Positions 7,279 to 15,362 of a DNA stretch of 64,000 nucleotides are shown here, in pieces (the stretch's first letter is position 1; each line of letters starts with the position of its first letter). The notes below the pieces were generated by a model. It did not search any database. It worked only from the letters and a program-made list of their open reading frames with translations, and was not told the DNA's origin. A program made the position numbers and the translations under genes. Origin of the DNA: Mayfieldus sp038040285 (lineage in GTDB: Bacteria > Actinomycetota > Thermoleophilia > Solirubrobacterales > 70-9); assembly GCA_038040285.1 (NCBI GenBank), contig JBBPIN010000011.1, positions 1-64,000 on the forward strand, in the 5' to 3' direction.

Positions 7279-8115
7279 GTGACCCTGACGCCCTGGCGCG
7301 GCCCCGGCCCTGGTCGCCCCGACCTACCGCTCCCGCCCGATCCAATGCCGATGCTTCGTGGGGGGCGGATGCGCAAGCGCTGGCGCTACGTGGGCGTGTA
7401 CGCGCCCGAGGTCATGCTCTGCGCCGCGCGGGCGGAGATCGGACCGTTCCGGCAGAGCTTCTGGGCGGTCTGGGACCGTGAAGGCCGGCGTCGTCACGCC
7501 CACACCCGCGTCCTCCCAGGGGGCGGCGAGGTGACGATGGACGGGCCCGAGGTCCGGGTGCAGGGGCGTGAGGTGGCGGCGGAGCTTCGTTTCGGCGACG
7601 CCGCGCCGGTCGAGTCGCTGTGCCCGAGCGGCGAGCGCGGTTACGGGTGGACCCGCAAGCGGGCCGGGGTCCCGGTCAGTGGCACGATCGACGCCGGCGG
7701 ACGGCGCTGGCGGGTCCAGGCGCGCGGTGTCGACGACGAGTCGGCCGGATATCACCAGCGTCACACGAGCTGGCACTGGTCGGCCGGCGTGGGGCGGGCG
7801 GCCGACGGCCAGGTAGTGGCCTGGAACCTGGTCTCCGGCATCAACGACCCCGAGGAGCGCAGCGAGCGCGGCATCTGGCTCGGCGGCGTCCCCCACGAGC
7901 CCCGCCCGGTGTCCTTCTCGGGCCTCGAGGCGATCGAGTTCGCCGACGGCGCCCGGCTTGACTTCGAGGCCGAAAGCGAGCGGGCACGCAACGACAACCT
8001 GCTGGTCTTCCGGTCCCGCTACCGGCACCGGTTCGGGACCTTCTCGGGATCGCTGGACGGCGTCGAGCTGGGCGAGGGCTTCGGCGTGATGGAGGAGCAC
8101 GAGGCGGTTTGGTGA
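7279..8115 (+). CDS. DUF2804 family protein
   Basis: 278 residues from GTG 7279. The pattern of conserved aromatic and His residues (WRYVGVYAPEVMLCAA, HQRHTSWHWSAGVG, WNLVSGINDPEE, FGTFSGSLDGVEL) matches what I recall of DUF2804 proteins, which form a beta-rich fold with no proven reaction. No signal peptide or membrane segment. Its stop overlaps the GTG start of the next gene (GTGA), so the two are co-translated. The first 30 residues are Pro/Gly-rich and may be upstream of the true start; M31 (MRKRWRYVG) is an alternative. Confidence 0.7.
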   Translation: MTLTPWRGPGPGRPDLPLPPDPMPMLRGGRMRKRWRYVGVYAPEVMLCAARAEIGPFRQSFWAVWDREGRRRHAHTRVLPGGGEVTMDGPEVRVQGREVAAELRFGDAAPVESLCPSGERGYGWTRKRAGVPVSGTIDAGGRRWRVQARGVDDESAGYHQRHTSWHWSAGVGRAADGQVVAWNLVSGINDPEERSERGIWLGGVPHEPRPVSFSGLEAIEFADGARLDFEAESERARNDNLLVFRSRYRHRFGTFSGSLDGVELGEGFGVMEEHEAVW

Positions 8116-9137
8116 GCGTGCGCGCGGTCCTGCCGCAGGCAAGCCTCGGTTCCAGCTTCCGCTCCTTCTTCGACGCGGCGGGGCAGTTCTTCGGCCACCT
8201 CGCCGACATCTCCTGGGGCCCGCTGATCCTCGCGCTGCTCTTTCTGCTTGCCATGTACCTGGCTCGGGCGCGGGCCTGGCAGAACATCCTCCACGCGGCC
8301 TACCCGGAGACCCGGGTTCCGTTCCGCGGCGTGGCCGGCGCCTACCTGGCGGGTGCCGGGATCAACGCGGTGATCCCGGCCAGGGTCGGAGACGCAACCA
8401 AGATCCTGCTGGCCCGGGGTCAGATCAGGCACTCGACCTATCCGGCGATCACCTCGTCGTTCCTGGTTCAGTCGATCTTCGACACGGCGGCCGGGTTGCT
8501 GGTCCTCGCCTATGCGCTGACCCAGGGACTGCTGCCGCGTCCGCCCGAGCTGCCCGGCCTGCCCGCCTTCGAAATCTCCTTCTGGGCCCAGCACCCGCAG
8601 TTGCTGGTGTTCGCGGTCACGGTGCTGGTGGTGGGTTTGTTGATCGTGTTCGCGATCGGCGCCCGCCGCGCCGAGCAGTTCTGGCAGCGGGTCAAGCAGG
8701 GGGTCGTGATCCTCGCCGAGCCGCGCCGCTTCGTCCGCGAGGTCGTCTCCTGGCAGGCGGCAGGCTGGCTGTGCCGCTTCGCCGCCTTCTGGTTCTTTCT
8801 CGAGGCTTTCGGGATCGGGGGGTCGTTCCAGAACGTGACGTTGGTGATGAGCGTTCAGGCGATCTCCACCATGCTGCCCTTCACCCCCGGCGGCGCGGGC
8901 GCCCAGCAGGCGTTGCTGCTCGCCACATTGCAGGGACCGTCGCGGACCGCCGTCCTCTCCTTCTCGGTCGGCACCCAGATCGCGATGGCCGCGTGGTCCG
9001 CGTTTCTCGGCTTCGCCGCGCTGTTGCTGATCTTTCGCACCACCGATTGGCGCGCCCTGATCCACGCGGCCGAAGGCGAGGCGAAGGCGGAGCAGGTAAA
9101 GCAGGCGGCGGCCGAGAAGGCGGGGGCGCAGGCGTGA
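8112..9137 (+). CDS. Lysylphosphatidylglycerol synthase TM region/UPF0104 membrane protein
   Basis: 341 residues from GTG 8112, overlapping the DUF2804 stop by four bases. There are about seven to eight membrane segments, and the signatures GAGINAVIPARVGDATKILL and MLPFTPGGAGAQQALL are typical of the MprF/AglD flippase-like domain, a family that moves lipids or lipid-linked precursors across the membrane. The C-terminus is a charged, Ala/Lys/Glu-rich tail. No synthase domain is attached, so it is a stand-alone flippase-like protein of unknown substrate. Confidence 0.85.
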   Translation: MSVRAVLPQASLGSSFRSFFDAAGQFFGHLADISWGPLILALLFLLAMYLARARAWQNILHAAYPETRVPFRGVAGAYLAGAGINAVIPARVGDATKILLARGQIRHSTYPAITSSFLVQSIFDTAAGLLVLAYALTQGLLPRPPELPGLPAFEISFWAQHPQLLVFAVTVLVVGLLIVFAIGARRAEQFWQRVKQGVVILAEPRRFVREVVSWQAAGWLCRFAAFWFFLEAFGIGGSFQNVTLVMSVQAISTMLPFTPGGAGAQQALLLATLQGPSRTAVLSFSVGTQIAMAAWSAFLGFAALLLIFRTTDWRALIHAAEGEAKAEQVKQAAAEKAGAQA

Positions 9138-9141
9138 GGGC

Positions 9142-9351
9142 TCACCCTGGGTAGATGCTCTTCAGCTGCCATTGCCAGGGCGGGCGCTCACCGGCTCTGA
9201 TGCGATACTGGTCGCGTCCCGGCAGCGTCTCCAACGGGACCAGGTTCGGGTCGTCGCGCAGCAGCACCGCGGTGCCGCTTGCGGCGGCGACGTCGGCGGG
9301 GGTCGCCTTGTGGATCTCACGCTCCCAGCCCAGTCCCGGGAGGAAGAGCAC
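9142..9351 (-). pseudogene. C-terminal fragment copy of the TadE-like protein gene
   Basis: The 69-codon frame reads like the last 65-70 residues of the protein encoded at 10091-10810, with identical residues over GWEREIHKATPADVAAASG and the following 20, and the same end, IYPG. It has no N-terminal region, signal or ribosome site of its own. The central 122 bp are identical in DNA, while both flanks have drifted, so this is a truncated duplicate rather than a working gene. Confidence 0.75.
9218..9339. repeat. 122-bp direct repeat, copy A
   Basis: Identical base for base to 10167-10288 in the same orientation. Similarity continues on the 9142 side at a much lower level. Confidence 0.9.
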
Positions 9352-9441
9352 CTTAGTAATACCGATCTCTTGCTAGAGCGGGGTACCTTGGCACGACCCT
9401 CAGCAAGCGCCTACTCCCCGCAGCCCGACGGGTTCGAGGGC

Positions 9442-9915
9442 CTAGGGCAGCGTGATGTTGAAGGTGTCCTTCGACCCTTCGCCGCTGGACTTCGAGGTGA
9501 AAGTGCCGGTTGCTCCTGCGTACTTGCCCGTTCCACCGACGATCGCACCGGACACGTTGTCGCCGACCTGGCCACCTACGTTGAGGCCCAACTGCCCGTC
9601 TGGCACATCTGCCGTGCCAGAGCACGTCCCCTTGAGCCTCTGGCCGGGCGAGGGCTGGGTGGCGATGCAGACCGCGTTCAGTTCTCCAACGGTCTTCTTC
9701 GAGGAGTCCTGCAGCGGGATGGAGAGGGCGAACCCGCTGCCGGGCGGGGTGCTCTTTTCGGAGCCATTCCCGATCGGGGCAAAGTGCGCCCCCTTGTCCG
9801 ACTCGGTGAAGTTGAGGGTCTGCTGGCTGCCAGTCGTCTTGTCCGTGCAGCCGGCGAGCACCATCGCCGCTGCTACCGCCGACATGGCTATCGCGCCACC
9901 ACGCACCATAATCAC
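9442..9915 (-). CDS. Lipoprotein with a barrel-like C-terminal domain
   Basis: About 157 residues. AGGAGG followed by 6 nt points to GTG 9915; ATG 9909 and 9945 are possible. A lipoprotein signal peptide is clear: GGAIAMSAVAAAMVLAGC, with the Cys as the lipidated residue. The mature part is rich in G, S, T and N and ends in GAIVGGTGKYAGATGTFTSK, a motif seen in small secreted beta-barrel proteins of the allene-oxide-cyclase/dirigent type. The reaction, if any, is unknown. It stands between the duplicate fragment (9142-9351) and the intact parent gene of that fragment, so the duplication flanks it. Confidence 0.75.
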   Translation of the reverse strand: MIMVRGGAIAMSAVAAAMVLAGCTDKTTGSQQTLNFTESDKGAHFAPIGNGSEKSTPPGSGFALSIPLQDSSKKTVGELNAVCIATQPSPGQRLKGTCSGTADVPDGQLGLNVGGQVGDNVSGAIVGGTGKYAGATGTFTSKSSGEGSKDTFNITLP

Positions 9916-9945
9916 CACTCGCCTCCTCTGTCGGGCTCTCTTCAC

Positions 9946-10090
9946 GGCGTAGTCCTACCCGATTTGGCCCGTCCACGCAACGCGGGCCAGGGTGCGACGG
10001 AGGGTGTCGGAGCCGATCTCCACGTTCTCCTCCGACATCGCCCGCAGTATCGCGCTTTCGCCTGGCTCGCCAGGCCGCTGCGCTCAGGTC
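9946..10090. other. Intergenic segment, no gene seen
   Basis: 145 bp between the lipoprotein gene and the stop of the TadE-like gene. It contains the lipoprotein gene's upstream sequence and no frame, hairpin or repeat that I can support. Confidence 0.5.
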
Positions 10091-10810
10091 TCACCCCGGA
10101 TAGATACCCGGCACTCGCCACTGCCAGGGCGGGCGCTCCCCGGGCGGAAAGCGGTACTGGTCGCGGCCCGGCAGCGTCTCCAACGGGACCAGGTTCGGGT
10201 CGTCGCGCAGCAGCACCGCGGTGCCGCTTGCGGCGGCGACGTCGGCGGGGGTCGCCTTGTGGATCTCACGCTCCCAGCCCAGTCCCGGCCTGTAGAGCCA
10301 ATAGCTCAGCTCGACGTAGCCGCGCGAGCGCCGCTGATCATCGATCGAGGTAAAGACCGCGGTGCGCCGGCCCGACGTCGTCAGGTGAAGGCCCTCGGGG
10401 CCGGGCCGCGGCACCGCGCAGCTCGGCTGGCGGCAATAGCGGAAGTCGACCGGCACCAGTGGCAGGCCACCAGGGCCGAGGCGAGCGGCCGGCTGCGGCG
10501 CGAGAGCTCGGGCGAGACGGGCGAGCGGCCAGCCGTATGCCCGTACGAGTGGATGGTGGCGGCAGGCGTCGGGAAGGCGCGGCGCGCAGGCCATTCGGCG
10601 GGCGATCGTCGCCCCGATCGCTCGGCCTCCATCCTGCGGCGGGCCGACGGCGAAGGCGGACACGGCCGCGATCATCAGCAGCGCGATCAGCGCCACCAGC
10701 CCCGCCTGCTCGACGCTCGCCGCACCGCGCTCATCGCTTGAAAGCCCCACGCCGGCGACCCTAAGAAGAGGGCACTCACGGATGGCGCGACGATTGGGAC
10801 GTTTCGCCAC
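10091..10810 (-). CDS. TadE-like membrane-anchored protein of unknown function
   Basis: 239 residues if ATG 10810 is used; GTG 10750 would give a start just before the recognisable part. The N-terminus has a pseudopilin-like stretch (DERGAASVEQAGLVALIALL) with the Glu at the fifth position after the small-residue site, followed by a single membrane helix, as in TadE/Flp-type proteins. The rest is a Pro/Arg-rich exported region with two Cys in RYCRQPSC that may pair. No pilus genes are close by. Its last 65 codons are partly duplicated at 9142-9351, with 122 bp unchanged. Function unknown. Confidence 0.65.
   Translation of the reverse strand: MAKRPNRRAIRECPLLRVAGVGLSSDERGAASVEQAGLVALIALLMIAAVSAFAVGPPQDGGRAIGATIARRMACAPRLPDACRHHPLVRAYGWPLARLARALAPQPAARLGPGGLPLVPVDFRYCRQPSCAVPRPGPEGLHLTTSGRRTAVFTSIDDQRRSRGYVELSYWLYRPGLGWEREIHKATPADVAAASGTAVLLRDDPNLVPLETLPGRDQYRFPPGERPPWQWRVPGIYPG
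10167..10288. repeat. 122-bp direct repeat, copy B
   Basis: Lies inside the C-terminal coding part of the TadE-like gene and is identical to 9218-9339. Confidence 0.9.
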
Positions 10811-10812
10811 TC

Positions 10813-10867
10813 GCCACTAGTGACTACGGCTAGTGGCCAGTGGCCAGTGGCCAGTGGCCAGTGGCTA
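10813..10867. repeat. Inverted repeat plus heptamer array (GTGGCCA)n
   Basis: GCCACTAG (10813-10820) pairs with CTAGTGGC (10830-10837) around a 9-nt loop. The right arm runs into four perfect GTGGCCA units (10833-10860) and a fifth unit with one change, GTGGCTA (10861-10867). The array ends 12 nt before the ATG of the next gene (10880). It sits in the divergent gap between the TadE-like gene and the 89-residue protein, so copy number could change promoter spacing. Confidence 0.9.
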
Positions 10868-10879
10868 ACCTTCTAACTC

Positions 10880-11149
10880 ATGGAAGGAAGCGGATTCGGC
10901 ATGTTCGGCGACCCCGAGGAGTTGCGCGCCAGGCTCGAGGAGCTGGCCGAGCAGGCCCAGTCGTCGCAGCGCGTCGCCTGGGCCGACAACGCGATCCGGC
11001 TCGCGGTCGAGATGACCGTCGCCGCGATCAACCGGCTTGATCTGACCGGTGGAAGCGACGAGCAGGCCGTGCAGGTGCGCGACGCGATCCGGATCGTCTT
11101 CCCGGAGGCTGTGACGCTGGTTCGCGAAGCGCGCGAAGGCTTCGCCTAG
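10880..11149 (+). CDS. Small conserved-looking helical protein, unknown function
   Basis: 89 residues. Most of the chain is predicted helical by composition (EELRARLEELAEQAQSSQR then two more amphipathic stretches), with no Cys, no signal and no membrane segment. I do not recognise the family. The stop TAG is directly followed by the ATG of the SDR gene, so it is the first gene of an operon with the SDR and the hydrolase. The (GTGGCCA) array lies just upstream of its start. Confidence 0.7.
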   Translation: MEGSGFGMFGDPEELRARLEELAEQAQSSQRVAWADNAIRLAVEMTVAAINRLDLTGGSDEQAVQVRDAIRIVFPEAVTLVREAREGFA

Positions 11150-11953
11150 ATGGCGCTTCCGGAATCGAGCGAGGCGTCCACCGCACTGGTCACGGGCGCC
11201 TCGTCGGGGATCGGCGCCGCGATCGCCACGTCTCTGGCCAGCCGGGGCCACGCGCTGACGCTGGTCGCCCGGCGCGAGGACCGGCTCACCGAGTTGGCGA
11301 CCCAGCTTCACGAGCGCTTCGGCGTGCGCACCGGCGTCGTCGCCTGCGATCTCGCTGACCCCGCCGAGCGCGATCGGCTTGCCGCCAAGATCGCCGAGCT
11401 CGACCTCGATGTCGAGGTGCTGGTCAACAACGCCGGCTTCGGTTCCGCGGGCGACTTCGTCGACGCCGATCGCGAGCGCCAGGTCGAGATGGTGCGGGTC
11501 AACTGCGAGACGGTCGTCGACCTGACCGGCCGCTACGTGCCGGACATGGTGCAGCGCGGTCGCGGCGCGGTGATCAACGTCGCCTCGATGGCCGCCTTCC
11601 AGCCCCTGCCCAAGAACGCCACCTACGCCGCCACCAAGGCCTTCGTGCTCAGCTTCACAGAGGCGCTGCACCACGAGCTGAAGGGGGCCGGGGTGACTGC
11701 GAGCGCGGTCTGTCCGGGCCCGGTGCGGACCGAGTTCATGGACGCCGCGGGGATGGAGCGCACGGAGAGCACGCCGGACTTCATCTGGACCTCGGCCGAG
11801 GACGTCGCCGAGGAGGGGGTGAAGGCTGCGGAAGCCGGAAAGCGCGCCGTCGTGCCCGGGAGGATCAACTACGCGGGCTCATTGCTCGGCCGCTACTCGC
11901 CGCGCAAGATCGTCCTGCCGCTCAGCAGCCGGATTTGGAGTCGGGTCGAGTAG
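11150..11953 (+). CDS. Short-chain dehydrogenase/reductase
   Basis: 267 residues with all classical SDR signatures: the nucleotide loop TGASSGIG near residues 15-22, NNAGFG, the catalytic Ser in VINVASMAAF, and YAATK for Tyr and Lys. The Arg-rich ARREDRL after strand 2 suggests NADPH. The C-terminal part (PGRINYAGSLLGRYSPRKIV) is similar to SDRs of the DltE/YqjQ group. The substrate is not readable. It starts with no gap after the previous gene and overlaps the hydrolase gene at its end. Confidence 0.9.
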   Translation: MALPESSEASTALVTGASSGIGAAIATSLASRGHALTLVARREDRLTELATQLHERFGVRTGVVACDLADPAERDRLAAKIAELDLDVEVLVNNAGFGSAGDFVDADRERQVEMVRVNCETVVDLTGRYVPDMVQRGRGAVINVASMAAFQPLPKNATYAATKAFVLSFTEALHHELKGAGVTASAVCPGPVRTEFMDAAGMERTESTPDFIWTSAEDVAEEGVKAAEAGKRAVVPGRINYAGSLLGRYSPRKIVLPLSSRIWSRVE

Positions 11954-12744
11954 GCGGTCCGCTGCTCCTCAACGGGGTGGAGCTGAGCTGGCGCGACCGC
12001 GGCGCCGGCCCACCGTTGTTGCTTCTGCACGAGACGGCGGCGACGGCGGCGATCTGGGAGCCCCTGATCGACGCGATCGGCGGCGACGCGCGCACGATCG
12101 CTCCCGATCGCCGCGGCTGGGGCGCCTCCGGTGCCCCGGAGCAGTACGCGGCGACCACGGTCGAGGAGCAAGCCGCCGACGCGGACGCGCTGCTGCGCGA
12201 GATCGACGCCGGACCGGCGGTCGTCTGCGGCGCCGGCCTCGGGGGCGTGGTCGCCCTCGAGCTGTTGCTGCGCCACCGCGACCTCGCCCGGGGGGCGGTC
12301 GTGGTCGAGCCGCCGTTGCTCGCCTTCCTGCCAGAGGCCACCCAGGGACTGGCGGTCGATCGCCAGCGGATCGCCGAGGCCGTGCAGGGAGGCGGGCCGG
12401 AAGCGGCGATCGACCTCTACCTCGGCGGCGGGCTACCGCACCTTGGGCCGGGTGCGGAGCGGATCCCAGACGCGGTCGGCGCCGAGGCGCGCCAGCGCCC
12501 GCTCAGCCTCTTCGCCGAGCTCGGCGCGGTGCCCGCCTGGTCGTTGCGGACCGCTGAGATGCTGGCCACCGACGCGCCATCGCGGATCGTCGTCGGCGCC
12601 GCCACGCCGGCGCTCTTGCGCAGCACCTCCGAGCAGCTCGCGCTTCGCCTCGGCGGCAGCGAGTTAGTCGAGCTGGGTGGCGAGGGGCTGCCGCACGTCA
12701 GCCGTGCGCCCGAACTCGCGCGCCTGATCAGGGATTTGCTCTGA
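11935..12744 (+). CDS. Alpha/beta-hydrolase-fold protein with altered nucleophile elbow
   Basis: 269 residues if TTG 11935 is used (overlapping the SDR by 19 bp); GTG 11977 would remove 14 residues. The oxyanion region LLLLHETAAT, DRRGWGASG and a C-terminal His (GLPHVSR) all fit the alpha/beta-hydrolase fold. The nucleophile elbow, usually GHSMGG, reads GAGLGG, so the catalytic Ser is replaced by Gly. It is therefore likely not a classical esterase; it may be a binding protein, a lyase-like member or an inactive homologue. A REP-like element follows the stop. Confidence 0.75.
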   Translation: MESGRVGGPLLLNGVELSWRDRGAGPPLLLLHETAATAAIWEPLIDAIGGDARTIAPDRRGWGASGAPEQYAATTVEEQAADADALLREIDAGPAVVCGAGLGGVVALELLLRHRDLARGAVVVEPPLLAFLPEATQGLAVDRQRIAEAVQGGGPEAAIDLYLGGGLPHLGPGAERIPDAVGAEARQRPLSLFAELGAVPAWSLRTAEMLATDAPSRIVVGAATPALLRSTSEQLALRLGGSELVELGGEGLPHVSRAPELARLIRDLL

Positions 12745-12756
12745 GTCGGACACAAC

Positions 12757-12807
12757 TTGCGGCGCCTTCGGCGCCTGACATGCCAGTGCCGCGGCGCAAC
12801 GCCGCGG
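12757..12807 (+). repeat. REP-like element, copy 2
   Basis: TTGC, hairpin GGCGCC-TTC-GGCGCC (12761-12775), core TGACATGCCAGTG (12776-12788), then a perfect 8-bp hairpin CCGCGGCG-CAA-CGCCGCGG (12789-12807). It lies between convergent stops (12744 and 12822), as copy 1 does. Confidence 0.85.
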
Positions 12808-12821
12808 CCCAACCGCTCCGT

Positions 12822-13460
12822 TCACTCGAGCCGCAGCGTCAGCTCCAGCACTCCACCGCGTCCGGCCAGCGCTGCGCCTGTCTCCAGCAGCACTGCGGCG
12901 AGAAGGACCAGCGGAGTGGCGACCACGCTGATGAACGCGTCGATGGCGCGTTGCCATCGCCGACCGGCGGGCGTGGCAACGGCCCGCCCCACTGCACCGA
13001 GCGCGACGTTGCGCCCCCAGGTGAACGAGTTCAGCAGCGTTCCCCACATCGACACGACGCTGGCACCGGGGCGCCAGCGCACCCGCGCGACCTGCTGGTC
13101 GCGACCGGAAGCCAGCCGCCGCACCGCCTCCGCTGTGAACAGGTAGCGCGACCCGGCCTCGATCAGCGCCCAGCCGCTGCCGCCAAGCGATGCCTGAAGG
13201 CTGGCGCGATTCGCGATCCGGTAGCGAGGGTCGTCCCCGCCTCTGACCCGCAGCTGCTCGAGTGCGGCAAGCGCCTCGGCCTCGTTGCCGGGGTCGCCGA
13301 CGACGCCAAGCCCGCAGGCCTCACAACGACGCACCGGGGCGGCGTCGGGTGCGGTCGCCCAGCCGAACAGCGGCTCGCCGCAGGCGGGGCAGGGCGGGTT
13401 GGCGGGGCCGATTCCGGCCTCCAGGGGCACCGTGGAGGGACGAGCGCCGTTCGGCGCCAC
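12822..13460 (-). CDS. Zinc-ribbon protein with a C-terminal membrane helix, unknown
   Basis: 212 residues from a GTG whose G is shared with the TAG of the preceding gene. Near the N-terminus CPAC and CEAC, 20 residues apart, form a likely zinc ribbon. A middle region (RYLFTAEAVRRLASGRDQQ) may be a small globular domain, followed by an amphipathic stretch and one or two hydrophobic segments near residues 170-200 (FISVVATPLVLLAAVLL). I do not recognise the family. It is likely co-transcribed with the saccharopine-dehydrogenase-like gene. Confidence 0.65.
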   Translation of the reverse strand: MAPNGARPSTVPLEAGIGPANPPCPACGEPLFGWATAPDAAPVRRCEACGLGVVGDPGNEAEALAALEQLRVRGGDDPRYRIANRASLQASLGGSGWALIEAGSRYLFTAEAVRRLASGRDQQVARVRWRPGASVVSMWGTLLNSFTWGRNVALGAVGRAVATPAGRRWQRAIDAFISVVATPLVLLAAVLLETGAALAGRGGVLELTLRLE

Positions 13461-14593
13461 TAATTGGCCGCGGCGGCGGGCTCGGGCAGCGGCTCGACCT
13501 CCGCGTCGACCCCGAAGTCCGCCAGGGCGTCGAGGAAGGACCCGGGGTCGAACGCCTGCGCCGGCGCCAGGGCTCCGACGCGGTCAAAGGAGGGATCGGC
13601 CGCGAGCAACGCCCCGTGTGAGGTGGTCACCGCGGTAAGGCCATAGGGATCCGGACCGCTGACCGTGCCGCGCCGGATCTGCGAACCGGCCTTCGCCTCG
13701 CAGACGATCGTGAAGCGGGTCCCGGCGCGGTCCTGCTCGCTCGGCCCTTCGGGCATGCGATCGACCAGAGCGCCGGCGGCGCGGCGCAGCGGCGTTCGCA
13801 TCGCCAACCCCATCGCCGGCATCGCGACTGGCAGCAGCGGCACCAGGCGTCGCGGCAACACGGTGGTGGCGCTGAGCAGCGTGCGCACGTTGGCGGTCTC
13901 GACGTGGCGCGGCACGGTGATCTGCTCCCCTGAGGGGTAGCGCACCATCGGCTGTTCGCCGACCGGCGCCGGGAAGCGCCAGCTGCCGCGGCTCACCTTC
14001 TGTGAGGCGGGGCGCCAGCCGCCGTTGCGCCACTCCAGGTCGCCGCCACGCATGATCTCCATCGCCGACAGCATCGTTCCGCGGGTCGCCCCGAAGCCGC
14101 GCGTCCAGTAGGCGAGCGTGATCTCATCGAGCGGCTCCAGCCCGGCGGCGGTCAGCGACGCGATCAGGTCGCCGGGCACGTAGTCGAACCCCATCCCGGT
14201 GACCAGCGCCGCCCCCTGCTCCGCTGCGCGGTCCCCATAGCGGTCGAAGACCATCTTCATATACGGCTGCTCGCCGGTCGTGTCTATGTAGTGGGTGCCG
14301 GTCTCTGCCGCGGCGGCGAGCACCGGCTCGCCGTGCAGCGTGAACGGCCCGGCGCAGGCGATCACCGCCGCGCACGGCTCCAGCAGCGAGCGCAGCGCCG
14401 CTTCGTCGTCAAGCGACGCGGCCGCGACCGGGACGCCTCCAAGTCTCGTCGAGAGCGCGTTCAGCTTTCCCTGGCTGCGGCCGGCGATCACGAAATCCGC
14501 CTCGCGGCGCTTCAGCTCCTCGGCGACCAGCGAGCCGGTGAAGCCGGTGGCGCCGTAGACGGCGATCGGACCCGTCTGCTTCGGCGAAGCCAT
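13460..14593 (-). CDS. Saccharopine-dehydrogenase-like NAD(P)-binding protein
   Basis: 377 residues from ATG 14593 (MASPKQTGPIAVYGATGFTG). The first strand and glycine loop YGATGFTGSLVAEEL form the Rossmann site, followed by AGRSQGKLNAL and ACAGPFTLHGEPVL, all typical of the enoyl-reductase-like branch of saccharopine dehydrogenases found in mycobacteria (trans-acting enoyl reductase group). That branch reduces lipid intermediates, but the substrate here is not known. The frame is open to 14824 but the extension is not protein-like. It overlaps the next gene by one base. Confidence 0.85.
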   Translation of the reverse strand: MASPKQTGPIAVYGATGFTGSLVAEELKRREADFVIAGRSQGKLNALSTRLGGVPVAAASLDDEAALRSLLEPCAAVIACAGPFTLHGEPVLAAAAETGTHYIDTTGEQPYMKMVFDRYGDRAAEQGAALVTGMGFDYVPGDLIASLTAAGLEPLDEITLAYWTRGFGATRGTMLSAMEIMRGGDLEWRNGGWRPASQKVSRGSWRFPAPVGEQPMVRYPSGEQITVPRHVETANVRTLLSATTVLPRRLVPLLPVAMPAMGLAMRTPLRRAAGALVDRMPEGPSEQDRAGTRFTIVCEAKAGSQIRRGTVSGPDPYGLTAVTTSHGALLAADPSFDRVGALAPAQAFDPGSFLDALADFGVDAEVEPLPEPAAAAN

Positions 14594-14678
14594 ATACAGG
14601 GATGCTATGCGAGCGGCTGGGGTTCGCCTCGTTCGAAGCGCATCGCCGCGCGCGATCGGGCGGCGATACGGTACGGCC

Positions 14679-15125
14679 GTGCAGCTCCGAGAGATCATGA
14701 CGGCGGGCGTGGTGACCGCCTCGGCGGACGTCAGCGCCTCCGAGGTCGCCCAGCGGATGCGCGACCACAACGTCGGCTCGGTGGTGATCGTCGAACCCGA
14801 CGGTTTGCCGATCGCGATGGTCACCGACCGCGACCTGGCGATGCGCGTGCTCGCCGATGGCTCAGATCCCTACACGCCGATCGGCGAGCGGGTCTCGCGC
14901 CCGCTGGTCAGCGGAGACCCCGACATGGAGCTCGAGGAGGCGGCGGCGCTGATGGTCCAGCACCGGGTGCGCCGCCTGCCGGTCGTCGATGCGGGCGAGC
15001 TGACCGGAATCGTCACTCTCGACGACATCGCGGTGCGGACCGGGAACCTCGAGGTCGCGCAGCGGATGACCCAGGAGGTCATCGAGGGCGCGCTGCCCCA
15101 ATTCTTCTTCCACGAGCGCGGCTGA
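14679..15125 (+). CDS. Tandem CBS-domain protein
   Basis: 148 residues from GTG 14679 (VQLREIMTAGVVTAS). Two CBS motifs follow each other, the first ending IAMVTDRDLAMRVL and the second LTGIVTLDDIAV, so the protein is little more than one CBS pair. Such pairs bind adenosine nucleotides and regulate partners. The C-terminus is EVIEGALPQFFFHERG. TGATG couples it to the next small gene, whose product could be the partner. It is divergent from the saccharopine-dehydrogenase-like gene. Confidence 0.85.
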   Translation: MQLREIMTAGVVTASADVSASEVAQRMRDHNVGSVVIVEPDGLPIAMVTDRDLAMRVLADGSDPYTPIGERVSRPLVSGDPDMELEEAAALMVQHRVRRLPVVDAGELTGIVTLDDIAVRTGNLEVAQRMTQEVIEGALPQFFFHERG

Positions 15126-15361
15126 TGGCCGACGAACGCACCCCAGCGGCACCGCCCCGCGGCACGCTCACCCCGACGCAGCGGCGCAATCGCGAGCGCG
15201 TCGAGTCGCTGATCGGGGTCGCGGCGCCCTTCCTCGACCTGCTGCTCGCGGTCGGCGACCGCATCTCACGGATCGCGGAGCCGCAGGACCACGAGTACTA
15301 CCCGGTGCGGGCAGACGAGCTGCCGCGCGAGGAGCGCAAGGGCGCCGCGACGGGCGACTGA
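15125..15361 (+). CDS. Small protein of unknown function after the CBS gene
   Basis: 78 residues from ATG 15125, overlapping the previous stop by one base (TGATG). The chain is Pro/Arg-rich at the start, with a helical centre (RVESLIGVAAPFLDLLLAVG) that is amphipathic rather than clearly membrane spanning, then a charged tail. I do not recognise it. It is followed after one base by the membrane-protein gene, so the three are one operon. Confidence 0.65.
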   Translation: MADERTPAAPPRGTLTPTQRRNRERVESLIGVAAPFLDLLLAVGDRISRIAEPQDHEYYPVRADELPREERKGAATGD

Positions 15362-15362
15362 C

